Positions 7,574 to 14,165 of a DNA stretch of 14,763 bases are shown one piece after another; the stretch's first letter is position 1, and the number at the start of each line of letters is the position of its first letter. The notes below the pieces were generated by a model. That model made no database searches. It had not been told where the DNA came from and was given only the letters and a program-made list of their open reading frames with translations. Origin of the DNA: Thermoproteota archaeon (GTDB taxonomy: Archaea > Korarchaeota > Korarchaeia > Korarchaeales > Korarchaeaceae); assembly GCA_003661265.1 (NCBI GenBank), contig QMVU01000004.1, positions 1 to 14,763 on the forward strand, in the 5' to 3' direction. A program made the translations under genes and the position numbers.

Positions 7574-8416
7574 ATGCCCGTGGTGGTAAGAGTAGGTTTC
7601 GTAAAGCTGGGTAACATAGGTTGCGCCCCCCTCATCGAATTCCTGCTTGATGAGAGGGCGGAGAGGGAGGACATATCAGTAAGGGTCATAGGATGCGGCG
7701 CGAAGATGAATCCGGAGGATGCAGAGGAGATAAGCAAGAAGATGCTTGAGTTCAAACCTGACTTCGTCGTGATAACGAGCCCAAATGCCTCCCTGCCAGG
7801 ACCAACGAAGGCAAGGGAGATATTGGCCCAATCAGTTCCCGTGATAGTGGTTTCAGACCTTCCAGCCAAGAGGATAGTATCGGAGCTTGAAGAAAAGGGA
7901 ATAGGGTACATAATAGTGGAAGCTGACGCGATGTTAGGGGCTAGGAGGGAGTTCCTAGATCCTATAGAGATGGCCCTATTCAACGCGGACCTGATAAAGG
8001 TGCTTTCCATAACCGGGGTGTACAACATATTGTTCGAGAGCATAGACAAGGTTATTGAGGCGATAAAAGAGGGGAAGAAACCGGAGCTACCTAAGATAGT
8101 CGTGAAGGCGAAGAAGGCGATAAAGGCAGCGGGCTTCTCGAATCCTTACGCTGCCTCTAAGGCCATGGCCTCCTTCGAGATAGCGAAGAACGTGGCCGAC
8201 GTCACAGTAACCGCTTGCTTCAAGGAGAAGGATTGGGAGAAGTACACCCTTCTCTGCTCAGCGGCCCATGAGATGATGGCTGAAGCAGCAAAACTTGCCT
8301 CAGAAGCTAGAGAAATCGAGAAGAGCGCGGACAAAGTCCTTAGGAAACCCCATTACGACGACGGGACGATACTGATCAAGAGGGCCTTGATAGAAAAGCC
8401 CTCAAAGCCTGAATAA
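7574..8416 (+). CDS. mtd: F420-dependent methylene-H4MPT dehydrogenase (Mtd)
   Basis: Mtd reversibly oxidises methylene-tetrahydromethanopterin to the methenyl form using F420, in the cytoplasmic C1 pathway of methanogens, Archaeoglobus and relatives. Family signatures run through the whole protein: VGFVKLGNIG near the N-terminus, LLDERAERED, GCGAKMNPED and SPNASLPGPTKARE. The length of 280 residues matches the family (about 276-283). Two starts are possible. The ATG at 7562 gives 284 residues. The ATG at 7574 gives MPVVVRVG, which fits family N-termini better and suits the TATA-like box, so it is chosen. Neither has a properly spaced ribosome site. The gene stands alone on its strand; its 3' end overlaps the MFS gene by 15 bp. 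Mer, the next enzyme of the pathway, is encoded 3 kb away. Confidence 0.95.
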   Translation: MPVVVRVGFVKLGNIGCAPLIEFLLDERAEREDISVRVIGCGAKMNPEDAEEISKKMLEFKPDFVVITSPNASLPGPTKAREILAQSVPVIVVSDLPAKRIVSELEEKGIGYIIVEADAMLGARREFLDPIEMALFNADLIKVLSITGVYNILFESIDKVIEAIKEGKKPELPKIVVKAKKAIKAAGFSNPYAASKAMASFEIAKNVADVTVTACFKEKDWEKYTLLCSAAHEMMAEAAKLASEAREIEKSADKVLRKPHYDDGTILIKRALIEKPSKPE

Positions 8417-9565
8417 AACTTTCCTACCTTTTTCCCTTAGCATTACAGCTAGGAGACCGCCTACTACCAAATTCATGGTTAAGAAGGAGAAGAGGGCTAC
8501 ATATCCTGCCCTATCCAGCAGGTAGCCTCCAAGGCCCGTTCCGAATGAAGCTCCGATGAAGGTGCTGGTATTCTGAACCGCTAGAGCTGAAGCCCTTCTC
8601 TTCTCTGGAACGATCTGCGAAGTTAAAGATATCATAGGAGCTGGTATCATGGCGTTGACGAAGCCAAAAAGGAGAAGGAGTGGAAGTATCGTCCTATGCG
8701 TTGAGAAGTAGGTTAACGCCATCAGGATGGCTGAGGCAAGGGTTATTGAAGAGACCAGAGCCCCCTTATCGAATTTATCTGCAACTACCCCTCCAAAAAC
8801 GTTTCCCAAGAAACCGACTGCTGGGATCAGACTGGAGAGAACTGCAGCTATCTCTATGGATAGGCCTCTCTCCCTTACTAGGAAAAGGGGGAGAAAGGTG
8901 GTGAGTCCCATGGACGAAGCCATGCCTAGAAATGGAACTATGCAGGCGACGAGAAACTTAGGGGAGAAAAATCCTCCGACGATCTTCTGCCCCTTCTCCC
9001 CTTTGTAGTCTTCCTTCAGGACTAGGAAGAAGGCTAGGGCCACTAGAAAACCTGGCAATGCGAGTGCTATGAAGGCAAATCTCCAACCGGCGAGCAAAGC
9101 TAGCGGAACTGAGACCAATGGGGCTATGGCCGTTCCTATCGATGTTCCAGACATGAAAAGCCCTATAGCCTTTCCCCTCCTCTCAGCCGGGAAGGCACTT
9201 GAAATAGTTGCCGTTATGGGAGGGAAATAAGTCCCAGCGAAGAGGCCGAACAATATTCTAAGCATGAGGAACTGCTCGAAGCTCCTCGATAGCCCAATTA
9301 GTAGGGTGGTCAGGGAGAACACGGCTATCCCAAGGGAGACCACCTTGCGAGCACCGTACTTATCGCTGAGATAGCCCGCAGGTATCTGGGCTATCGCATA
9401 GCTGATCATGAAGCCAGACATCAGGAGCCCAGCCTGGGTGTTGCTTATCCCGAGGTCGTCCACTATCATCGGGAGGAGAGGAGGAACCATCATCCTGTGG
9501 ATGTAGCTTATTATCCAACCAGCCAGACCAAGAGCCAGTAAGACCACGCCTTTCCTCATTAACAT
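8402..9565 (-). CDS. Major facilitator superfamily (MFS) transporter
   Basis: The 387-residue protein is almost entirely hydrophobic, with a pattern of about 12 membrane helices. The MFS motif A is plain between helices 2 and 3: GYLSDKYGARK (64-74). A related GGVVADKFDKGA is seen at the start of the second half. The N-terminal half has the GLLMSGFMISYAIAQIPAG pattern of the sugar-phosphate/organic anion:cation and drug antiporter branches. The substrate cannot be told. The ATG overlaps the stop of the CofE-like gene by one base (TGATG), so the two are translationally coupled and probably act in one process. A second ATG two codons in has a better-spaced GGGAG. The 3' end overlaps mtd on the other strand. 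Confidence 0.9.
   Translation of the reverse strand: MLMRKGVVLLALGLAGWIISYIHRMMVPPLLPMIVDDLGISNTQAGLLMSGFMISYAIAQIPAGYLSDKYGARKVVSLGIAVFSLTTLLIGLSRSFEQFLMLRILFGLFAGTYFPPITATISSAFPAERRGKAIGLFMSGTSIGTAIAPLVSVPLALLAGWRFAFIALALPGFLVALAFFLVLKEDYKGEKGQKIVGGFFSPKFLVACIVPFLGMASSMGLTTFLPLFLVRERGLSIEIAAVLSSLIPAVGFLGNVFGGVVADKFDKGALVSSITLASAILMALTYFSTHRTILPLLLLFGFVNAMIPAPMISLTSQIVPEKRRASALAVQNTSTFIGASFGTGLGGYLLDRAGYVALFSFLTMNLVVGGLLAVMLREKGRKVLFRL
8429..8433 (+). terminator. T-run terminator after mtd
   Basis: CCTTTTTCCC begins 11 nt after the mtd stop. It lies inside the 3' end of the convergent MFS gene, so the two transcripts must overlap there. Confidence 0.35.
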
Positions 9566-10425
9566 CAGCTCCCTCTATTGCCTCTCCTTACTTTCAGGAT
9601 CACCAAGGGGCGATGCTTGACTTGCTCCAACATCTCCCAGCTTACGCCTGTAAGAGATGTGCCGAACCTCTCAGCCATGTCCCAGACGGTGGGGCCAGCC
9701 CCGTGACCACGAACTCTGTCAGCTATCTCAGCCATGTCTAACATCTCCTCAACACTCGTCTTGAGCCCGCTTACTGCTATGGGGGTGGATCTCCTCTTAA
9801 GGTTGAGGAGCCTCCCCATCACGTATGCGATCGGGCCTAAGTTCGCGATCCCTCTAATGAGGCTCCCTCTTGGGGCTAAATGGAATGATTTGAGGGAATA
9901 GGTCTTGTCGCTGTCTGTTATCATGACGGCGACCCTTTTTCCCGTCCTCCTTAGTATTTCAGCCCTTATCTCATCAGCTACCTTGTCTGCGTCCCTCAAG
10001 GGGAGGGAAACGAAGGAGTAAGCGACGTTCGATCCGTCTATACCCCCTTCAGATCCGTGCCTTAGAGCTGAGAGGAAGCCAACCTCGTTTATGCAGACCT
10101 GCTTGTGCCTGGCTCCCTCCAGCAGGGGGTAATTCCTAAACCTAATGATATTTTCCCTCTTCATGTGTAGGAGGGGGCCCAACAGATATCCCCAGATAAC
10201 CCTCATCCAAAAGAGGGCCAGAAAATAGGCCAAAAATCCCGGCTTAACTTTGCTCTCATCAACTAGGTTGCCAAGAGCGACCGACAAGGCCTTCTCGGAG
10301 ATCACCAGGATGTCGCCGTCGTCTAGCTTTCCTTCCACCGCGGATAAGATCTCCTCAACGTAGTCGGTCTTAGGCCTCCAGTACTTAGTTCTGATGGCCT
10401 TGGCCCTGAATTTCCCCGATCTCAT
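9565..10425 (-). CDS. CofE-like protein (divergent F420-0:gamma-glutamyl ligase paralogue)
   Basis: The 286 residues show the CofE (F420_ligase) scaffold: DDGDILVISEKALSVALGNLV (35-55), GIDGSN (128-133) and a metal/GTP-site-like VMITDSD (167-173). Authentic CofE adds glutamates to F420-0. Here the usual GRPxRxG element after the TDT motif is replaced by KTYSLKSFHLAP. A very hydrophobic stretch (63-87, with FLAYFLALFWM) has been inserted. The C-terminal part (GHGAGPTVWDMAERFG, 241-255) is well formed and looks functional. It is therefore probably an archaeal CofE paralogue with an unassigned ligase activity, not plain CofE. It is encoded between the CooT-like gene and the MFS gene and coupled to the latter. 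A weak TATA-like box (GCTTAAAG, 10445-10452) sits 23 nt upstream of the ATG. Confidence 0.75.
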   Translation of the reverse strand: MRSGKFRAKAIRTKYWRPKTDYVEEILSAVEGKLDDGDILVISEKALSVALGNLVDESKVKPGFLAYFLALFWMRVIWGYLLGPLLHMKRENIIRFRNYPLLEGARHKQVCINEVGFLSALRHGSEGGIDGSNVAYSFVSLPLRDADKVADEIRAEILRRTGKRVAVMITDSDKTYSLKSFHLAPRGSLIRGIANLGPIAYVMGRLLNLKRRSTPIAVSGLKTSVEEMLDMAEIADRVRGHGAGPTVWDMAERFGTSLTGVSWEMLEQVKHRPLVILKVRRGNRGS

Positions 10426-10483
10426 AGTACTCGCCGTATCTCAGCTTTAAGCGAAAGCCTCTCATCACAATGACTTCTTGGGA

Positions 10484-10819
10484 TTACTTTCTCCTGGAGA
10501 ACTCCTCTATCATGGAGTCCCCTATGGACTTGACCTTCTCCCAAGCCTCCACCAATTCCTCACCGCAGCCCTTACCTCCCCTGCACCTCTCGTAGATCTC
10601 CAGAAATCTGAGGAAATTCCCCAAGATCTTGTGTCTATGTACCTTCAGAACCTCAGAGTCGACGTTAACCTCCCTTATCAGAGCGCCTCCTACGGAAACG
10701 GAATCCCCAAGTATGTCGATGAGTATTAGCTCTCCATCCTTATACGTGGTTCTAATAATGTCCCTGGCAACCTGGTTCTCCTTACCATCCTCATACAGGA
10801 TTACCGTGAATTCGCACAT
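10484..10819 (-). CDS. CooT-like nickel-binding family protein
   Basis: The 111-residue product begins MCEFTVILYEDG and continues with a small beta-barrel pattern (DIIRTTYKDGELILIDILGD, then VGGALIREVNV). This matches the CooT family, in which the Cys right after the initiator Met binds nickel and serves CO dehydrogenase maturation. The core is about 64 residues. A charged helical tail (about 65-111) with Cys79 and Cys85 is extra compared with the short bacterial CooT proteins. The start is well supported, since it creates the MC pair and lies about 26 nt from a TATA-like box. A CooC-like gene occurs 3.3 kb away, which supports a nickel role. Functional assignment is by family resemblance only. 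Confidence 0.7.
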   Translation of the reverse strand: MCEFTVILYEDGKENQVARDIIRTTYKDGELILIDILGDSVSVGGALIREVNVDSEVLKVHRHKILGNFLRFLEIYERCRGGKGCGEELVEAWEKVKSIGDSMIEEFSRRK

Positions 10820-10841
10820 CTCAAGCTGATTATCGTAAGAT

Positions 10842-10849
10842 TTGATAAA
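10842..10849 (-). promoter_or_regulatory. TATA-like box for the CooT-like gene
   Basis: On the minus strand it reads TTTATCAA. Its centre lies about 26 nt before the ATG at 10819, predicting a leaderless transcript for CooT-like, CofE-like and MFS genes. Confidence 0.5.
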
Positions 10850-10883
10850 CCTTCCCTTAAGGAACCTAAAGCAGTCGGGCTAT

Positions 10884-10908
10884 CCCTCCCTCCCCCAACC
10901 CTCCACCC
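10884..10908 (-). other. G-quadruplex-forming motif (five G-runs)
   Basis: The plus strand has C-runs at 10884-10886, 10888-10890, 10892-10896, 10899-10901 and 10906-10908, separated by 1-4 bases. The minus strand therefore carries five runs of at least three G with short loops, more than the four needed for a canonical G-quadruplex. It lies in the divergent region between the CooT-like gene and the mer operon, just before the latter's first ATG. Formation in vivo is not shown by sequence. Confidence 0.6.
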
Positions 10909-10921
10909 GTAACTCCAAGCC

Positions 10922-11272
10922 ATGAAAAATCTTAAATTATTCAATAAGAGCGAATTGGTGGAAATGGAAAGGCTTAAGTCTTTAGATCCGGAATTGAAGC
11001 GCTTTCTGGTAAATCTCGGATCAGAACAGAGATCCTCGTTAAAATGGGACTTACTCGGATACCTCCTCACGTTAAAGCCGAAGGCCTGTGCTGGAGCCCC
11101 TATAGAAAGCGTGAAACTCATGCTGCTGTTCTGGAAATACGACCTTCTGGAGAGTGATGAAGGGCTTGGAACATTGATAGAGATATGCAAGGCCCTGGAT
11201 CCGGGGAAAACAGCTGAAATTTTGGAGAAGAACGGTTTGCATGAGTTAGCTGAGAGGATGAAGGGAGGGTAG
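10922..11272 (+). CDS. Small helical protein of unknown function, coupled to mer
   Basis: I do not recognise this 116-residue protein. It appears all-helical and soluble, with a charged N-terminus, amphipathic segments such as VKLMLLFWKYDLL (64-76) and two cysteines (56 and 89) too far apart for a metal knuckle. There is no signal peptide or membrane segment. The stop is 7 nt before the mer ATG, and its last codons contain the mer ribosome site (AAGGGAGGG at 11261-11269), so it is a real translated gene in the mer operon. No TATA box sits at leaderless distance. A weak CCCTTAAGG (10854-10862) would put the RNA start near 10885 and give a leader rich in C-runs. A regulator or assembly partner for Mer is one guess; nothing in the sequence proves it. 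Confidence 0.75.
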   Translation: MKNLKLFNKSELVEMERLKSLDPELKRFLVNLGSEQRSSLKWDLLGYLLTLKPKACAGAPIESVKLMLLFWKYDLLESDEGLGTLIEICKALDPGKTAEILEKNGLHELAERMKGG

Positions 11273-11279
11273 ATGGGCT

Positions 11280-12281
11280 ATGGTGAGGTTCGGCATCGAG
11301 TTTATCCCCCAGGAGCCCTTCTGGAGAACCGTATTTTACGTAGCTCAGGCTGAAAAAGGAGGTTTTGACAACACCTGGATAACGGATCACTTCATGAACA
11401 GGAATCCCTACACGACGATGGCCGCTATAGCCCTCTACACGGAGAGGATAACCATGGGAGTGGGTGTAACGAACCCATACCTGGTTAACCCGGTTGTAAC
11501 AGCTCAAAACATAGCATCTCTGAGCGAAATGGCCCCGAACAGGGTCATATTGGGGATAGGAGCTGGCGACAAGACCACTCTAGGCCTACTGGGTGTTGAG
11601 ATGAGCTTACCTGTGAGGGCGGTGAGGGAGTGCGTTGAGATAACAAGGACCCTCCTCTCAGGGGAGAAAATCAAGAATTACGAGGGCAAGATATTCAAGA
11701 TTCAGAAGGCTAAGCTTGCCTTCAAGCCAGCTGGCAGGGTACCAATATACGTGGGAGCACAAGGCCCGATGATGCTAAGGTTAGCCGCGAAGATAGGTGA
11801 TGGTGTCCTGATAAACGCGTCTCATCCAGATGATGTTAAGGAAGCAATATCTCACCTTAAGAAGGGAGCGGAGAAAGCAGGCAGAGACCTGAGCGGCTTC
11901 GATGTCGTCGTCTATACCTCCTTCTCGACCCACAAGGACAGGGAGAAAGCTAGGAAAGCGACCCTCCCTGTAGTCGCATTCATAGTGGCGGGATGTCCTC
12001 CAAAGATCCTGGAGAAGCATGGAATATCACTGGAAAAGGCTGAGCAGCTGAAGAAGGCCCTTAACGAAGGCAAGTGGGACGTCGCATTCTCCAGCGTGAC
12101 CGACGAGATGATAGAGGCCTTCTCAATATGCGGAACTCCGGAGGAGTGCTCAGAGAAGATAGCGAAGATGTTCGAGCTTGGAGTAACTCAGTTTGTCGTG
12201 GGCTCCCCAATAGGTCCTAAAGTTTACAAGGCTATAGAGACGATAAGCAAGGAGATAATACCGAGATTCAAGGAAAAATAA
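11280..12281 (+). CDS. mer: F420-dependent methylene-H4MPT reductase (Mer)
   Basis: Mer reduces methylene-tetrahydromethanopterin to methyl-H4MPT with F420H2, or runs in reverse when methyl groups are oxidised. The 333-residue TIM-barrel protein of the bacterial luciferase-like family has Mer-typical stretches: FGIEFIPQ at the N-terminus, TWITDHFMNRN (32-42), MGVGVTNPY, PNRVILGIGAGDK and VPIYVGAQGP. The C-terminal part (CGTPEECSEKI, then QFVVGSPIGP) completes the family pattern. These features separate it from F420-dependent glucose-6-phosphate or secondary alcohol dehydrogenases of the same fold. The purine-rich AAGGGAGGG 10 nt upstream supports the ATG. It is the second gene of a two-gene operon. 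Its 3' end is 12 bp from the convergent MNT gene, with no clear T-run. Confidence 0.95.
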   Translation: MVRFGIEFIPQEPFWRTVFYVAQAEKGGFDNTWITDHFMNRNPYTTMAAIALYTERITMGVGVTNPYLVNPVVTAQNIASLSEMAPNRVILGIGAGDKTTLGLLGVEMSLPVRAVRECVEITRTLLSGEKIKNYEGKIFKIQKAKLAFKPAGRVPIYVGAQGPMMLRLAAKIGDGVLINASHPDDVKEAISHLKKGAEKAGRDLSGFDVVVYTSFSTHKDREKARKATLPVVAFIVAGCPPKILEKHGISLEKAEQLKKALNEGKWDVAFSSVTDEMIEAFSICGTPEECSEKIAKMFELGVTQFVVGSPIGPKVYKAIETISKEIIPRFKEK

Positions 12282-12293
12282 GTGAGTTGGCTC

Positions 12294-12620
12294 TTACACC
12301 TCCAAGAGCTCATCTATGAACCTTAGGTACCATTTCAACTCCCTCTCGTTGACAATGTGGAGCTGAACAGGGACTTCAAGTCCGATCTCTCTTATTACCT
12401 CAACCTTTAGCTTAAGGGCTTCCTCCCTATTCAGATTGCAGACTACGAGGATATCTATGTCGCTACAGGCAGTCACCTTCCCACTGAGGACAGAGCCGAA
12501 GACATATATCCTTGCATCGCACCTCCGAAGCACTAATTTCTTAACCCTTTCAGCGATTTCTCTGTACCTTCTTAAGAGCGCTAGATCCTTTTTTCCCTCC
12601 TTCACGTACAACTTAAACAC
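12294..12620 (-). CDS. MNT-type minimal nucleotidyltransferase (antitoxin)
   Basis: The 108-residue protein is a minimal nucleotidyltransferase. Gly42-Ser43 followed by exactly ten residues and Asp54-x-Asp56 gives the GSX10DXD motif of MntA-type antitoxins, which AMPylate and silence their HEPN partner. The third carboxylate usually found in a later strand is not obvious; that region reads VQLHIVN. The gene starts with GTG and overlaps the end of the HEPN gene by 8 nt, the usual arrangement of such pairs. It is convergent with mer. The neutralising role is inferred from family and pairing. Confidence 0.85.
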   Translation of the reverse strand: MFKLYVKEGKKDLALLRRYREIAERVKKLVLRRCDARIYVFGSVLSGKVTACSDIDILVVCNLNREEALKLKVEVIREIGLEVPVQLHIVNERELKWYLRFIDELLEV

Positions 12621-12993
12621 TCTCCAGCTCCTCCCTGAATCTCTCCGCGAAGGAAATTAATTCCTCTACCTCTCTCCTCTCATACCTCCTCGGAAGGTAC
12701 CTTGCAGCTATGTATGCGTCTTCAAGCCTCGTGAGGAACATGATCTCCCTATCTATGAATGATAGGAGATTAATTTCAGTAACCTCGTCCAGGAGCCTTA
12801 ATAGCCTCACTAACGAGTGAGTTCTGGGGTAGGTTCCTGTTCTCACAAGAAGTTTGTATTTGACGAATAACTGACAGAACTGCTCAATGCAAAAGGCGGC
12901 TATATCATAATCTCCCTCTTCAAAGAGTCTTCTTGCATTTCTCAAGAATGAATAAGCTCTTTCCCTGATTATCTCTGCCTCTTCGCTTGACAA
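12613..12993 (-). CDS. HEPN domain protein (toxin of HEPN/MNT pair)
   Basis: The 126 residues form the all-helical HEPN fold of the archaeal type. An early helix carries ARRLFEEGDYDIAAFCIEQ. The central motif RTGTYPRTHSL (51-61) places Arg51, Arg57 and His59, which correspond to the RNase site of this family. The late helix ends DAYIAARYLPRRYER, another hallmark. In HEPN/MNT modules this protein is the ribonuclease toxin. The start is TTG at 12993 with no ribosome site, but a TATA-like box 25 nt away predicts a leaderless message starting there. Its partner follows with an 8-nt overlap. The pair sits between mer and the FrhB-like gene, so it may have been inserted into the C1 gene group. Confidence 0.85.
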   Translation of the reverse strand: MSSEEAEIIRERAYSFLRNARRLFEEGDYDIAAFCIEQFCQLFVKYKLLVRTGTYPRTHSLVRLLRLLDEVTEINLLSFIDREIMFLTRLEDAYIAARYLPRRYERREVEELISFAERFREELESV

Positions 12994-13007
12994 CGTTATT
13001 GCAGGAC

Positions 13008-13083
13008 AATCTGCATATTTAAGCTTTGAATCGAGTCACTACCTACTAATCTGCCTGCTGAAGGGTTCTCCAGAACTAATCTG
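13008..13083. repeat. Phased direct repeats upstream of HEPN/MNT
   Basis: A perfect 9-bp repeat ACTAATCTG occurs at 13045-13053 and 13075-13083. Its core AATCTG occurs a third time at 13008-13013. Spacings of the core are 40 and 30 bp, multiples of about one helical turn. A short palindrome GTTCT-CC-AGAAC (13065-13076) lies between the outer copies. These are candidate regulator sites for the toxin-antitoxin promoter. Confidence 0.4.
13014..13022 (-). promoter_or_regulatory. TATA-like box for the HEPN/MNT operon
   Basis: On the minus strand it reads TTAAATATG. Its centre is about 25 nt from the TTG at 12993, supporting that unusual start. Short inverted arms GCAG/CTGC flank the bases between box and start (13001-13014). 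Confidence 0.5.
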
Positions 13084-13090
13084 AGCGAAC

Positions 13091-14071
13091 TTACGTTAGC
13101 GGAAGCTCCTTCTCAAGCCTCTTCTTCTTTAGGGAGATGAACTTTAGGATGAAGGACTTTGAGTCTTCGCTTAACTCCCTAACCTCTAGGAGACCGGAGG
13201 TAACAGCCCTATCCAACAGATCCTTAGCTTCCTGACTCCTGACTATGATCGTTGACCAGCCCTCATCGGATCCTATGCTTCCAACCGACAGGTCCGCAGA
13301 TTCTGCAGCAAAATCGCCGCAGAAGTGGCAGGATCTCCTGGCGTATTCCTTAGTCTCCTTGATTTTGATCCCATGAATCCCGCCATCTCTAAGCTTCACG
13401 GAGAACTTCCCGTGCTTTATCTCAGATCTTATGACGGAGGAGGGATCTACGCTCATCTTATCCCTCAGCATCTCACAGAACTTGGTATATGGATAGCTTT
13501 CCGTGCAGAAGAGGCCGATGACCAGTTTAATGGGTCTAGCATATCTAGGAGCTTTCTTCCTCATGAATTGGATGGCCCTCACCTGACATGGTACACCCAC
13601 GACGGCTACGGACTCGTACTTGTCAACGACCTGCCTTAACGCAGAGAGGCTTGGACATGAAACGTACTTAGACCCAGCGGATGAGATCAAGTCCTGCTCA
13701 GTTAAAGCTACCATGGGCTCCGGCCTCAGCGGTTCTTCGCTGAACTTGCATACGACTGCCGCTTCTATCATGCCCTCCCTCAAGGCTTGAATGAGCAACG
13801 TCGTGACGACTCCCCCATCCTGGGCAACCCTTGCTACATCTTCCATCAGGCTCCTTCCTGTGTAATAAGCTATGACTGGACCTTCTTCAACTCCCCTATT
13901 CATCACTGGGCAAACGAAGGTGCACAGCTTGCACTCAATGCACTTCTCAGAATCATAGAGGGGCTCATCTGCGTCTGGAGTGACAGCCTCTTTCGGACAT
14001 ACCGTTATACAAGCCCCACAGTACGCACAAAGACCGGACTCTATGATCCTGCCAACAGACTTTAGCTCCAT
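13091..14071 (-). CDS. Ferredoxin-FrhB type F420 oxidoreductase subunit (FpoF/FqoF-like)
   Basis: The 326-residue protein joins a two-cluster ferredoxin domain to FrhB N- and C-terminal domains. Cluster ligands are Cys15, 18, 21, 25 and Cys44, 47, 50, 54 in two CxxCxxCxxxCP motifs. The FrhB part shows VGVPCQVRAIQF, GLFCTES and CHFCGDF...ADLSVG, the region binding flavin and a further cluster. Such proteins oxidise F420H2 and pass electrons to iron-sulfur partners (the F420H2 dehydrogenase input module, hydrogenases, sulfite or glutamate enzymes). No such partner is next to it. Start choice: a TTG at 14095 would lie inside the TATA-like box, so the ATG at 14071, about 26 nt from that box, is preferred. 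CooC lies 94 bp upstream on the same strand. Confidence 0.88.
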   Translation of the reverse strand: MELKSVGRIIESGLCAYCGACITVCPKEAVTPDADEPLYDSEKCIECKLCTFVCPVMNRGVEEGPVIAYYTGRSLMEDVARVAQDGGVVTTLLIQALREGMIEAAVVCKFSEEPLRPEPMVALTEQDLISSAGSKYVSCPSLSALRQVVDKYESVAVVGVPCQVRAIQFMRKKAPRYARPIKLVIGLFCTESYPYTKFCEMLRDKMSVDPSSVIRSEIKHGKFSVKLRDGGIHGIKIKETKEYARRSCHFCGDFAAESADLSVGSIGSDEGWSTIIVRSQEAKDLLDRAVTSGLLEVRELSEDSKSFILKFISLKKKRLEKELPLT

Positions 14072-14092
14072 CAGGGCAGCCCATAACGTGAA

Positions 14093-14100
14093 CAATTTAA
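14093..14100 (-). promoter_or_regulatory. TATA-like box for the FrhB-like gene
   Basis: On the minus strand it reads TTAAATTG, preceded by CCC. Its centre is 26 nt before the ATG at 14071, predicting a leaderless message. This suggests the gene has its own promoter although CooC is just upstream. Confidence 0.5.
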
Positions 14101-14165
14101 GGGTTCCCAGAGCGAGGGAGACTCCAAGTTCATCGTAAACGGCATCTAACTAGGCTCTATGAACT

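Noticed and set aside
10426..10483. Possible C/D-box sRNA on the minus strand (GTGATGA at 10462-10468 followed by CTGA)
   Set aside because: The spacing between the boxes is 17 nt rather than about 12, and no convincing C' and second D box follow.
14093..14095. TTG as start of the FrhB-like gene
   Set aside because: It lies within the TATA-like box, and the eight added residues do not resemble ferredoxin-domain N-termini.
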